Below, piece after piece: positions 7,379 through 14,553 of a DNA stretch of 16,047 nucleotides (its first letter is position 1; the number at the start of each line of letters is the position of its first letter). Source of the DNA: an uncultured Prevotella sp. (lineage in GTDB: Bacteria > Bacteroidota > Bacteroidia > Bacteroidales > Bacteroidaceae); the NCBI GenBank assembly GCA_946055365.1, contig CAMGFM010000007.1, positions 1-16,047 on the forward strand, in the 5' to 3' direction. The notes beneath the pieces were generated by a model. That model was not told the DNA's origin and made no database searches. It worked only from the letters and a program-made list of their open reading frames with translations. Position numbers and translations under genes: made by a program.

Positions 7379-8365
7379 ATGTCTGAAAAGAAACAACATA
7401 GGAACATCCTCTTCGCTGTCATAGGCACTACGGCAGTGATAGGGGCCGTGGCGGCAATCGGCACACTGGCTCTCGGTCATGAGGAGGACATAATACAAGG
7501 CCAGGTGGAAGTGGCGGAATACAGGGTGTCCTCAAAAGTGCCGGGACGCATTCTTGAGCTGCGCGTCAAGGAGGGCGACTACGTCAATGTGGGCGACACG
7601 CTCGCCATTATCGACGCGCCAGATGTCAAGGCAAAGCTCACGCAGGCTGAGTCGGCGGAAATGGCGGCAGACGCCATGGACGAGATGGCGGCAAAAGGGG
7701 CGCGGCAGGAGACTGTCAACGCTGCCTTTGCCATGCTCCAGCAGGCCAAGGCCGGGCTTGAGATAGCCGAGAAGTCATATAACAGAGTGCAGAGGCTATT
7801 TGACGAAGGCGTGGTGTCTGCACAGAAACGCGACGAGGCATTTGCCAGCTACAAAGCCATGGAAGCTCAGGTGAAAGCGGCACAAAGCCAGTATGACATG
7901 GCTCTCAACGGAGCGCGCAAGGAGGAGAAAAGGGCGGCCAAGGCGCAGGCCATGAGGGCAAAGGGCGCAGTGGCAGAGGTCAGCTCCTACATTAACGAGA
8001 CCATGCAGATAGCCCAGATGGCAGGAGAGGTGAGCGACGTGTTCCCCAAGGTGGGCGAGCTGGTAGGCACGGGCGCACCCATAATGTCGGTGAGCATCAT
8101 GGACGATCTGTGGGGCACCTTCAACGTGCGCGAAGACCAGCTCGGCGGCATAAAGACTGGCTCTGTCATCAAGGCATGGGTGCCTGCCTACAACAAGGAG
8201 ATACGCTTAAAGGTATTCTACATGAAAGACCAAGGCTCCTATGCCGTGTGGAAAGCCACCAAATCAAACGGTCAGTATGACCTGAAGACCTTTGAAGTAA
8301 AGGCAAGGCCGATAGACAGCATCGAAGGCTTGCGGCCTGGCATGTCGCTTATACTGAGACACTGA
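7379..8365 (+). CDS. HlyD-family periplasmic adaptor (membrane fusion protein)
   Basis: A 328-residue adaptor that would bridge the inner-membrane permeases and the TolC-like channel. One N-terminal transmembrane helix spans about residues 10-31. The first half of a biotinyl-lipoyl-like domain follows (VSSKVPGRILELRVKEGDYVNVGDTLAII, about 50-79), then a helical hairpin with coiled-coil character (about 82-200), the second half of the lipoyl domain (about 210-240, DVFPKVGELVGTGAPIMSV) and a beta-barrel end (about 243-328, ending LRPGMSLILRH). Order and length fit the YhiI/EmrA-like group tied to ABC-2 permeases. The gap before it is 93 bp and AT-rich close to the start (TTTTTTAATATG); the gap after it is 8 bp, so it is almost certainly cotranscribed with the first permease. 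Confidence 0.93.
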   Translation: MSEKKQHRNILFAVIGTTAVIGAVAAIGTLALGHEEDIIQGQVEVAEYRVSSKVPGRILELRVKEGDYVNVGDTLAIIDAPDVKAKLTQAESAEMAADAMDEMAAKGARQETVNAAFAMLQQAKAGLEIAEKSYNRVQRLFDEGVVSAQKRDEAFASYKAMEAQVKAAQSQYDMALNGARKEEKRAAKAQAMRAKGAVAEVSSYINETMQIAQMAGEVSDVFPKVGELVGTGAPIMSVSIMDDLWGTFNVREDQLGGIKTGSVIKAWVPAYNKEIRLKVFYMKDQGSYAVWKATKSNGQYDLKTFEVKARPIDSIEGLRPGMSLILRH

Positions 8366-8373
8366 CAAGAAAA

Positions 8374-9564
8374 ATGAGAGATAACAAGTCCAAACCGTGC
8401 GCCATGAGACGCATGCTCGACACGGCAGCCCGCGAATGTCGCCGGATGAGGGCAAACACCATCTACCTCCTGTGTATGGTAGTGTTTCCGCTCGGCGTGA
8501 CCCTGCTTTTCACATCGCTGATGGGCGAAGGGCAGCCGCAGAACATGCCCGTGGGCGTGTGCGACCTCGACAACACCGCGACCACGAGGCACATCGTGCG
8601 CCTGCTCGACTCCTTTCAGTCGACCAAGGTCATCGCGAGATATGAGAGCGTGGACGAGGCGCGCCACGCCATGCAGCGCGGCGAGATCTACGGCTTTGTC
8701 TATTTTCCCAAAAACACCACTTCACAGCTGCTCGCATCGCGCCAGCCAAAGGTGTCGTTCTACTATAGCTACACGTCGCTCACCGCGGGCAGCCTCGTCT
8801 ATAAGGATATGAAGACGGCAATGACTCTTGCAAGCGCAGGAGCGGGCCGTCAGGTGCTTGCGGCAAAGGGCATGGACGACAGCCACATCATGGCTTTTTT
8901 GCAGCCGGTGACGCTTGACACTCACCCGATAGGCAATCCATGGCTCAATTATAACATCTACCTCAGCACCATGCTCGTGCCTGCATGTCTCATGCTGTTC
9001 ATCTTCCTCACAACGTCCTATTCGCTGGGGCAGGAACTGAAGATGTCTACCGGCCGCGAGCTGCTCTCTACGGCGTGTGGCAACATCTGGGTGGCACTGG
9101 CAGGCAAGCTGCTGCCGCAGACGCTCATCTTCATGGGGGTCATGGCGGCATATATGTATTATGTGTTTGGCATACTGGGCTTCCCACATCCGGGCGGAGT
9201 GCTGCCGACAGCACTGCTCGGGCTGCTCGGAGTGCTGTCGGCCCAAGGTCTCGGCGTGCTTGTATTTGCCATAATCCCGTCTCTGCGCATGTCCATGAGC
9301 ATCTGCTCGCTGTGGGGAGTGCTGGGCTTCTCTCTGGTAGGCACCGCCTTTCCCGTAATGTCCATGGACAAGCCTCTGCAAGTATTGGCCAACCTGTTCC
9401 CTATACGCCATTTCTTTGAGATATACAACACATGTATATTCGGCGGATTTCCCTTGAGCTATGCCAGCCTGCACCTTACAGCCCTCGTGACATTCTCGCT
9501 CCTGCCCATAGTGTGCGCACCGCTCATACGCCGCAGCATGTACACCTATATATATATGCCCTGA
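8374..9564 (+). CDS. ABC-2 type transporter permease (first of two)
   Basis: A 396-residue inner-membrane protein of the ABC-2 exporter family (YhhJ/YbhR-like). One transmembrane helix at about 30-48 is followed by a large periplasmic domain of about 145 residues (PVGVCDLDNTATTRHIVRLLDS is typical of its start), then about five more helices near 196-216, 245-266, 277-301, 307-328 and 364-386. The motif around NLFPIRHFFEIYN in the last cytoplasmic-side loop is usual for the family. Translation starts 8 bp after the HlyD-like gene. It probably forms a heterodimer with the product of the next permease gene. No nucleotide-binding domain is present in this protein or elsewhere in the operon. Substrate is unknown. 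Confidence 0.93.
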   Translation: MRDNKSKPCAMRRMLDTAARECRRMRANTIYLLCMVVFPLGVTLLFTSLMGEGQPQNMPVGVCDLDNTATTRHIVRLLDSFQSTKVIARYESVDEARHAMQRGEIYGFVYFPKNTTSQLLASRQPKVSFYYSYTSLTAGSLVYKDMKTAMTLASAGAGRQVLAAKGMDDSHIMAFLQPVTLDTHPIGNPWLNYNIYLSTMLVPACLMLFIFLTTSYSLGQELKMSTGRELLSTACGNIWVALAGKLLPQTLIFMGVMAAYMYYVFGILGFPHPGGVLPTALLGLLGVLSAQGLGVLVFAIIPSLRMSMSICSLWGVLGFSLVGTAFPVMSMDKPLQVLANLFPIRHFFEIYNTCIFGGFPLSYASLHLTALVTFSLLPIVCAPLIRRSMYTYIYMP

Positions 9565-9586
9565 CCGTGGCGCAAAGGCAGGCAGC

Positions 9587-9701
9587 CAAGGACACAAGGT
9601 TTACACTCGCAAGTGAAGAAGCCCTGCCTATCAAGGCATGACATGGCTCATTCAAGGCAGGAGATGCGCCTGCAAGCCATGCCATGACGCATGGCATGGC
9701 T
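9587..9701. repeat. Loose ~21-bp-period repeats plus a 12-bp-stem inverted repeat between the permease genes
   Basis: CAAG-containing segments start at 9587 (CAAGGACA), 9610 (CAAGTGAA), 9632 (CAAGGCAT), 9653 (CAAGGCAG) and 9673 (CAAGCCAT), at steps of 23, 22, 21 and 20 bp. The right end is a perfect inverted repeat: AGCCATGCCATG (9675-9686), a 3-nt loop ACG, and CATGGCATGGCT (9690-9701). As RNA this is a strong hairpin. There is no T-run after it, so it is not a typical terminator; in an operon it could affect mRNA stability or partial readthrough to the second permease. The full gap is about 198 bp, which is long for two subunits expected in equal amounts. Confidence 0.6.
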
Positions 9702-9762
9702 CCATGAAACATAGCAAACAAGACAAACAAAAGCCAGCCACGTGGCAGGACAACAGCAAGAG

Positions 9763-10956
9763 ATGAGAAAGACATTAGACTATATAATACGTTTTGCCGA
9801 AGATACCGCACAAGTATGGGTGCAGGAGATAAAACATGCGTGCAAAGACGAGGGGGCGATATTGTTCCTCATTGTCGTGCCGCTGCTCTATCCGCTGCTC
9901 TACTCGTGGATTTACAACAACGAAGTGGTGAGAGACGTGCCTGTGGCTGTGGTTGACCTGTCGCACAGCCACGAGTCGCGCGACTTCATACGCCGCTGCG
10001 ACGCTACCCCGGACATGTGCGTGGCTTACCATTGCAACAGTCTCGAGGAGGCAAAGTCGCTCGTGGGACAGGGCAAGGCCATGGGCGTGATACTCATGCC
10101 CGAAGACTATGCGCTGAAAATGGGCCGCATGGAGCAGACACACGTGAGCGTCTATTGCAACACCGCTCTCATGCTCACCTACAAGGCCATCTTCCAAGGC
10201 TGCAACGCCGTTGCGGCAGACACGGGCGCAAAGATACAGACACGACTGGCAGGCAACACCACCTCACGTGAGGACGAGCTGACCACAAGGCCCATTGACG
10301 TGGAGGAGATTGCCATGTTCAACACCACGGGGGGCTATGGCAATTTCATCCTGCCCGCCGTTCTCATACTCATAGCGCAGCAGGTGCTGCTGCTCGGCAT
10401 AGGCATCAACTACGGCAGACGCTATGAACGCCACGGCTTTGCCTCTCTGCGCCCACTGCTCAACCGTCCGTCAGGACTCACATGCGTCATGACAGGCAGG
10501 ACACTGGGCTATCTTACGCTGATGCTGCCCTTGCTGTCGTGGATGGCACTCGCCGTGCCGTCGCTCTTTGGCTTTGTGCAGACCATACACATGCGCGACT
10601 TCATCACACTCGCCGTGCCTTACCTGCTGGCGTGCATCTTCATAGCCATAACATTCTCCTATGCTGTGAGACAACGCGAAAACGTGATGCTGCTCGTGGT
10701 CTTCACCTCCGTGCCGCTGCTCTTCATGTCGGGCATATCATGGCCGCAGTCCAACGTGCCGCTGATATGGAAATGGGTGAGCTGGCTCTTCCCCTCCACC
10801 TTTGGCATACAGGGCTTTGTTAAGCTCAACAGCATGGGCGCAGTAGCCGCCGACATAACCTCAGAGCTGCGCTCTCTGTGGATGCAATGCCTGTTTTATG
10901 CCGCCACCGCCACCATCGTGACATGGAGGCAGATAATGACATGGGGCAAGGCGTAG
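9763..10956 (+). CDS. ABC-2 type transporter permease (second of two)
   Basis: About 397 residues from the ATG at 9763; the frame is open upstream to a GTG at 9742 that would add seven residues and is less likely. The plan equals that of the preceding permease: one helix at about residues 31-52, a large periplasmic domain starting VPVAVVDLSHSHESRDFIRRC, and about five C-terminal helices (for example GNFILPAVLILIAQQVLLLGIGI, then FITLAVPYLLACIFIAITFSY, then VMLLVVFTSVPLLFMSGISWP). The loop IWKWVSWLFPSTFGIQGFVKLN matches the conserved region near the last helices. The two permeases are paralogous and likely pair in one exporter with the HlyD-like and TolC-like products. The operon ends here; the terminator at 11113-11150 lies about 160 bp downstream. 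Confidence 0.93.
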   Translation: MRKTLDYIIRFAEDTAQVWVQEIKHACKDEGAILFLIVVPLLYPLLYSWIYNNEVVRDVPVAVVDLSHSHESRDFIRRCDATPDMCVAYHCNSLEEAKSLVGQGKAMGVILMPEDYALKMGRMEQTHVSVYCNTALMLTYKAIFQGCNAVAADTGAKIQTRLAGNTTSREDELTTRPIDVEEIAMFNTTGGYGNFILPAVLILIAQQVLLLGIGINYGRRYERHGFASLRPLLNRPSGLTCVMTGRTLGYLTLMLPLLSWMALAVPSLFGFVQTIHMRDFITLAVPYLLACIFIAITFSYAVRQRENVMLLVVFTSVPLLFMSGISWPQSNVPLIWKWVSWLFPSTFGIQGFVKLNSMGAVAADITSELRSLWMQCLFYAATATIVTWRQIMTWGKA

Positions 10957-11112
10957 GACGACACGCAGGGCATGGCACATTGCAGACAGTATGAGCGGTG
11001 ACAGCCGTCCTTGCATCCCCACGCATTGGCACCCTATACCCCTTCATGCGCATCCCCCCAACCCCACTTACAGACATCACATGCGCCATAGACACAGTCT
11101 ACAAACACACGT

Positions 11113-11150
11113 GGCTGACTCCATACAATGACGGAGCCAGCCTTTTCTTT
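11113..11150 (+). terminator. Rho-independent terminator of the export operon
   Basis: GGCTGACTCC (11113-11122), a 10-nt loop, and GGAGCCAGCC (11133-11142) pair with one mismatch, and TTTTCTTT follows directly. It lies about 160 bp after the second permease gene. The stretch 10957-11112 before it holds no gene I can support. Confidence 0.85.
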
Positions 11151-11175
11151 GCCTTTCGCGCTGCAATGAGGCACT

Positions 11176-11204
11176 CTTTTCACGGCAAAGACACGCCTGA
11201 AAAG
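11176..11204. other. Inverted repeat between the terminator and array C
   Basis: CTTTTCACGGC (11176-11186) pairs with GCCTGAAAAG (11195-11204) apart from one bulged base, leaving an 8-nt loop. No T-run follows on either strand, so it is not a standard terminator. Confidence 0.4.
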
Positions 11205-11250
11205 GCAAGCAAAGCGCGACCAACGTGACAGACTCATGCGCAGGATTTGC

Positions 11251-11353
11251 AGAGTGCCTCCTCACGTCATCTAAAGTGGCTCTTTAGACCTGCCAAAGAG
11301 GCACTTTAGACCTGCCAAAGTGCCTCTTTGGGCTTCCTAAAACGCCTCTTTGC
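11251..11353. repeat. 22-bp-period array of AAAGTGCCTCTTT-type units (array C)
   Basis: Five units begin exactly 22 bp apart at 11251 (AGAGTGCCTCCTC), 11273 (AAAGTGGCTCTTT), 11295 (AAAGAGGCACTTT), 11317 (AAAGTGCCTCTTT) and 11339 (AAAACGCCTCTTT). The spacer AGACCTGCC follows both the second and third units. The unit at 11295 is the exact reverse complement of the one at 11317. This is the most regular of the arrays; it lies between the terminator of the export operon and the helicase gene. Confidence 0.92.
11295..11329. other. Perfect 13-bp hairpin made by two oppositely oriented array units
   Basis: AAAGAGGCACTTT (11295-11307) and AAAGTGCCTCTTT (11317-11329) are perfect reverse complements separated by 9 bases, AGACCTGCC. 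In RNA from either strand they would form a 13-bp stem whose arms begin with A-runs and end with U-runs, which could serve as a bidirectional terminator-like structure. GGGC rather than more T follows on the plus strand, so terminator function is uncertain. Confidence 0.7.
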
Positions 11354-11510
11354 ATTTTGCAAGCCACCACGCCACGACAGTCACGGTGTCACGGGCGACA
11401 TGAGAATCGTCGCACGGCGAGGGGCAATGACGCGGGACAGCAGCGGCAAAGAGCATGTGCAGCCTGCGAAATTGCACATAAAAGGGGTGAGGGATGGCAC
11501 TTATACAGAA

Positions 11511-11526
11511 TAATTTTGTAAATTTG
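11511..11526 (+). promoter_or_regulatory. Probable -7 promoter boxes for the helicase gene
   Basis: Two abutting matches to TAnnTTTG, TAATTTTG (11511-11518) and TAAATTTG (11519-11526), lie 25-33 bp before the ATG at 11552. No good TTTG is found about 19 bp upstream of either, so the -33 element is weak or absent. The leader would be short. Confidence 0.5.
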
Positions 11527-11551
11527 CATGCTATAAAAAACACATGACATT

Positions 11552-13666
11552 ATGAACGAAGAACTGTCCTTGGCATGGGACATCATTTCCACCACAAACA
11601 ACAACCTTTTCCTCACGGGCAAGGCGGGAACGGGAAAGACCACGTTTCTGCGCAGACTCAAACACGAGTCGCCCAAGAGACTGGTAGTGGTGGCTCCCAC
11701 TGGCATAGCTGCCATCAACGCCGAGGGCGTGACCATACATTCATTCTTCCAACTGTCATTCGCGCCATTCCTGCCCGACGCCAAATATAACAAAGAGGGG
11801 CAGTATCGCTTCTCAAAGAACAAGATCAAGCTCATACGTTCCATCGACACCCTCGTCATTGACGAGATAAGCATGGTGAGGGCCGACCTGCTCGATGCCG
11901 TCGACCACGTGCTGAAACGGTTGCGGCGCAACAGCCTGCCGTTTGGCGGCGTGCAGATGGTCATGATAGGCGATCTCGGACAGCTTGCGCCCGTGGCAAA
12001 GGACGAGGAATGGACCATGCTGCACAAATATTACGCCACGCCTTATTTTTTCTCGTCACTCGCACTCAGGCAGACACCCTTCTCGGTCATAGAACTCAAG
12101 AAGGTCTATCGCCAGAGCGACCCGCAGTTTATTGACATCCTCAACGCCGTAAGAGACAACAAGGTAGACGAGCGCGTGCTGCGCACTCTCAACTCACGCT
12201 ACCTGCCACATTTCACGCCCGACACGGCAGACGGCTACATACAACTCGTCACCCACAACCACATAGCGCAGGGCATCAACGAGCGACAGCTCAACATGCT
12301 CAAGGGCAAGGCCTTTAGCTATGAGGCAAAAGTAGAGGGCAAGTTTCCCGAATATATGTTTCCCACCGACGAGAGCCTCACGCTCAAGGAGGGGGCGCAG
12401 GTGATGTTTGTCAAGAACGACTCGTCGCAAGACAAACGCTACTACAACGGCATGATAGGCACCGTGTGCAGCATCAACGCCAACAACTTCACCGTGAAGG
12501 CACGCGACACGGGCGAGGAGATAGAGGTGAGCCGCGAGGAATGGACCAACACACGCTATGAGATGGACGAGAAGACCAACGAAATAGCGGAAAAGGTGGA
12601 CGGACGCTTCAGGCAGTTTCCCGTAAAGACCGCCTGGGCGATAACAATACACAAGAGCCAGGGACTGACGTTTGACAAGGCTGTCATAGACGTGAGCAAC
12701 GCCTTCACTCACGGTCAGGCCTACGTGGCGTTGAGCCGCTGCAAGACTCTGCAAGGCATGGTGCTGAGCGAGCCGCTGCCCATGTCGGCCATCATCAGAG
12801 ACCATGCCGTAGACGCTTTCGTGAGCTGTTCGGACAGCATGAAGCCCGACTGGGAAAAGGTGGGGCTGATGCGCCGTGACTATTTCCTCAGCATAATAGG
12901 CGAACTCTTTGACTTTAGGCAACTGATGACGTGCGCCGAGAACTTGAGAGACCTGCTCGACGACCATTTTCGCCGCTCCTTTCCAAGGCTCATCGCAGAA
13001 TACAAACTGTGTTGCGAGACCGTGAAGAAAGAAATGTATGACGTGGCGGAGAAATTCAAGGTGCAGTATTGCCAGATAGCACTGTCGGCGCAAGACTATG
13101 CCACAGACACACTGCTGCAAGAGAGACTGCGCAAGGCGGCAGGCTATTTTCTCAAAACCCTGTCGTCGGTGGAGAGTCTCATAAAGAAGACCAACGCCAC
13201 GAGCAATGCCAAGGACGTGAGGCAAAGGTACAAGGAGCTGTTGCAGGCTCTGGACGAGCAGGCCTCGCAAAAGCACAGCCTGCTGGCCTATGTGGGCAAA
13301 GAGGGATTTCACATCGAAGATTACATGCGCCATCGCGTGACCGTGCTAAACGGCAACGCCGCAGGGCCTGCTGACAGCGCAAAGACAAAGGAGACCAAGA
13401 GCGCGGCAGGCAACACCACGCTCACGGAGGGCAAGACCAACAAGCGAGTGTTTGACGAGCTGGTCAAATGGAGACTCGAAAAGGCGCGCTCACTCAACAC
13501 CCCAGCCTACACTATCTTCACGCAAAAGGCACTCATAGGCATAGCCAACATCCTGCCGCGCAATCCCGAGACGCTCAGCATGATACCCTACGTGGGCAAG
13601 CTAAAGAGCGAGAAATATGGCAACGTCGTGCTTAACATCATCACCGAAGCACTCCACAACGAATAG
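11552..13666 (+). CDS. PIF1-like DNA helicase with C-terminal HRDC domain
   Basis: A 704-residue superfamily 1B helicase, expected to unwind DNA 5' to 3' with ATP. Motifs seen: Walker A GKAGTGKTT (23-31, Lys29), motif Ia APTGIAAINAEG with TIHSFF (48-66), Walker B VIDEISMV (102-109), motif III GDLGQLAP (140-147), ITIHKSQG (364-371) and YVALSR (391-396) with the arginine finger. The middle about 410-620 is a helical region that I cannot assign to a family. The last 75 residues (KRVFDELVKWRLEKARSLN onward, with PAYTIFTQKALIGIA and the VGKLKSEKYG turn) look like an HRDC domain as found at the end of RecQ helicases, a nucleic-acid-binding module. Similar PIF1-plus-C-terminal-domain proteins are widespread in Bacteroidetes. 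It starts a co-oriented gene run and has its own likely promoter just upstream. A RecD2 assignment is less likely because the helicase core is of the short PIF1 kind. Confidence 0.92.
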   Translation: MNEELSLAWDIISTTNNNLFLTGKAGTGKTTFLRRLKHESPKRLVVVAPTGIAAINAEGVTIHSFFQLSFAPFLPDAKYNKEGQYRFSKNKIKLIRSIDTLVIDEISMVRADLLDAVDHVLKRLRRNSLPFGGVQMVMIGDLGQLAPVAKDEEWTMLHKYYATPYFFSSLALRQTPFSVIELKKVYRQSDPQFIDILNAVRDNKVDERVLRTLNSRYLPHFTPDTADGYIQLVTHNHIAQGINERQLNMLKGKAFSYEAKVEGKFPEYMFPTDESLTLKEGAQVMFVKNDSSQDKRYYNGMIGTVCSINANNFTVKARDTGEEIEVSREEWTNTRYEMDEKTNEIAEKVDGRFRQFPVKTAWAITIHKSQGLTFDKAVIDVSNAFTHGQAYVALSRCKTLQGMVLSEPLPMSAIIRDHAVDAFVSCSDSMKPDWEKVGLMRRDYFLSIIGELFDFRQLMTCAENLRDLLDDHFRRSFPRLIAEYKLCCETVKKEMYDVAEKFKVQYCQIALSAQDYATDTLLQERLRKAAGYFLKTLSSVESLIKKTNATSNAKDVRQRYKELLQALDEQASQKHSLLAYVGKEGFHIEDYMRHRVTVLNGNAAGPADSAKTKETKSAAGNTTLTEGKTNKRVFDELVKWRLEKARSLNTPAYTIFTQKALIGIANILPRNPETLSMIPYVGKLKSEKYGNVVLNIITEALHNE

Positions 13667-13716
13667 AGACGCATGACAAAAATATCATTGACCACACAAC
13701 ATACACACAACCCATC

Positions 13717-14499
13717 ATGACAAAAGCACTATTCCTGGATATAGACGGCACTCTGGTGAGCTTCAAGACCCACCGCATACCGCAATCTACCGTAGAGGCC
13801 ATACGCATGGCGAGGTCAAGGGGCATAAAGGTGTTCACTTCCACGGGGCGACCGCGCCAGTTGCTCGGCAGCGTGCCGGGCATGGAGGGCCTGTTTGACG
13901 GATATGTACTCGCCAACGGCGCACATTGCATCGTTGACAACGTCACCGTGAGCAAGCAACTCATACCCCGCAACGAGGCAGAGAGGCTGCTGGACTATTG
14001 CAATGCGCACAAACGACCCGTGTTTGTGGTGGGAATGGACGACATACAGTATGCCAATCCCGACGAAACGATGAGACACGTGATATTTGAGCTGCTCAAG
14101 GTGACCTACAACAAGTTTGACCTGCCCATGGAAGAGGTCTTGCGACAAGGCATAGTGCAGATGACACCGTTCATCAGCGCAGACGAAGAACGCATCATCG
14201 TGCCAGAGATGACACACAGCACATCTACAAGATGGCATCCCACATTCTGCGACGTGGTGGCAGCCAATGCCGACAAGGCCGCAGGGCTCGCCGCCGTGGC
14301 AGAACACCTCGGCATATCCATGGCAGAGACCATGGCCTTTGGCGACGGCGGCAACGACATCTCCATGCTGCGCGCGGCAGGCACGGGAGTGGCCATGGGC
14401 AACGCCCTCGACAGCGTGAAGCAACACGCCGACTACGTCACCACAAGCGTAGACGACGACGGGGTGTACAACGCGCTCAGACATTTCGGCGTAATATGA
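13717..14499 (+). CDS. Cof-type HAD-superfamily hydrolase (class IIB)
   Basis: A 260-residue cytoplasmic phosphatase of the haloacid dehalogenase superfamily. Motif I is DIDGTL with nucleophile Asp8 and acid/base Asp10; motif II is the Ser/Thr in FTSTGRP (residues about 40-46); motif III is Lys187 in NADKAAGL; motif IV is GDGGND (209-214), which binds magnesium. The large cap between motifs II and III (about 80-185) marks the Cof/YidA IIB subgroup, whose members hydrolyse sugar phosphates, flavin or pyridoxal phosphates and often show broad specificity. The exact substrate cannot be read from the sequence. It lies 50 bp after the helicase gene and 54 bp before peptidase T in the same direction, with no terminator seen in either gap, so cotranscription is plausible. 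Confidence 0.93.
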   Translation: MTKALFLDIDGTLVSFKTHRIPQSTVEAIRMARSRGIKVFTSTGRPRQLLGSVPGMEGLFDGYVLANGAHCIVDNVTVSKQLIPRNEAERLLDYCNAHKRPVFVVGMDDIQYANPDETMRHVIFELLKVTYNKFDLPMEEVLRQGIVQMTPFISADEERIIVPEMTHSTSTRWHPTFCDVVAANADKAAGLAAVAEHLGISMAETMAFGDGGNDISMLRAAGTGVAMGNALDSVKQHADYVTTSVDDDGVYNALRHFGVI

Positions 14500-14553
14500 C
14501 ACCACACGACAAGACAAAGCATATTTTCACCTACCCAATAATACATTAAAGAC

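Noticed and set aside
10998..11228. Small ORF between the second permease gene and the helicase gene.
   Set aside because: It runs straight through the terminator hairpin at 11113-11150 and has no family resemblance.
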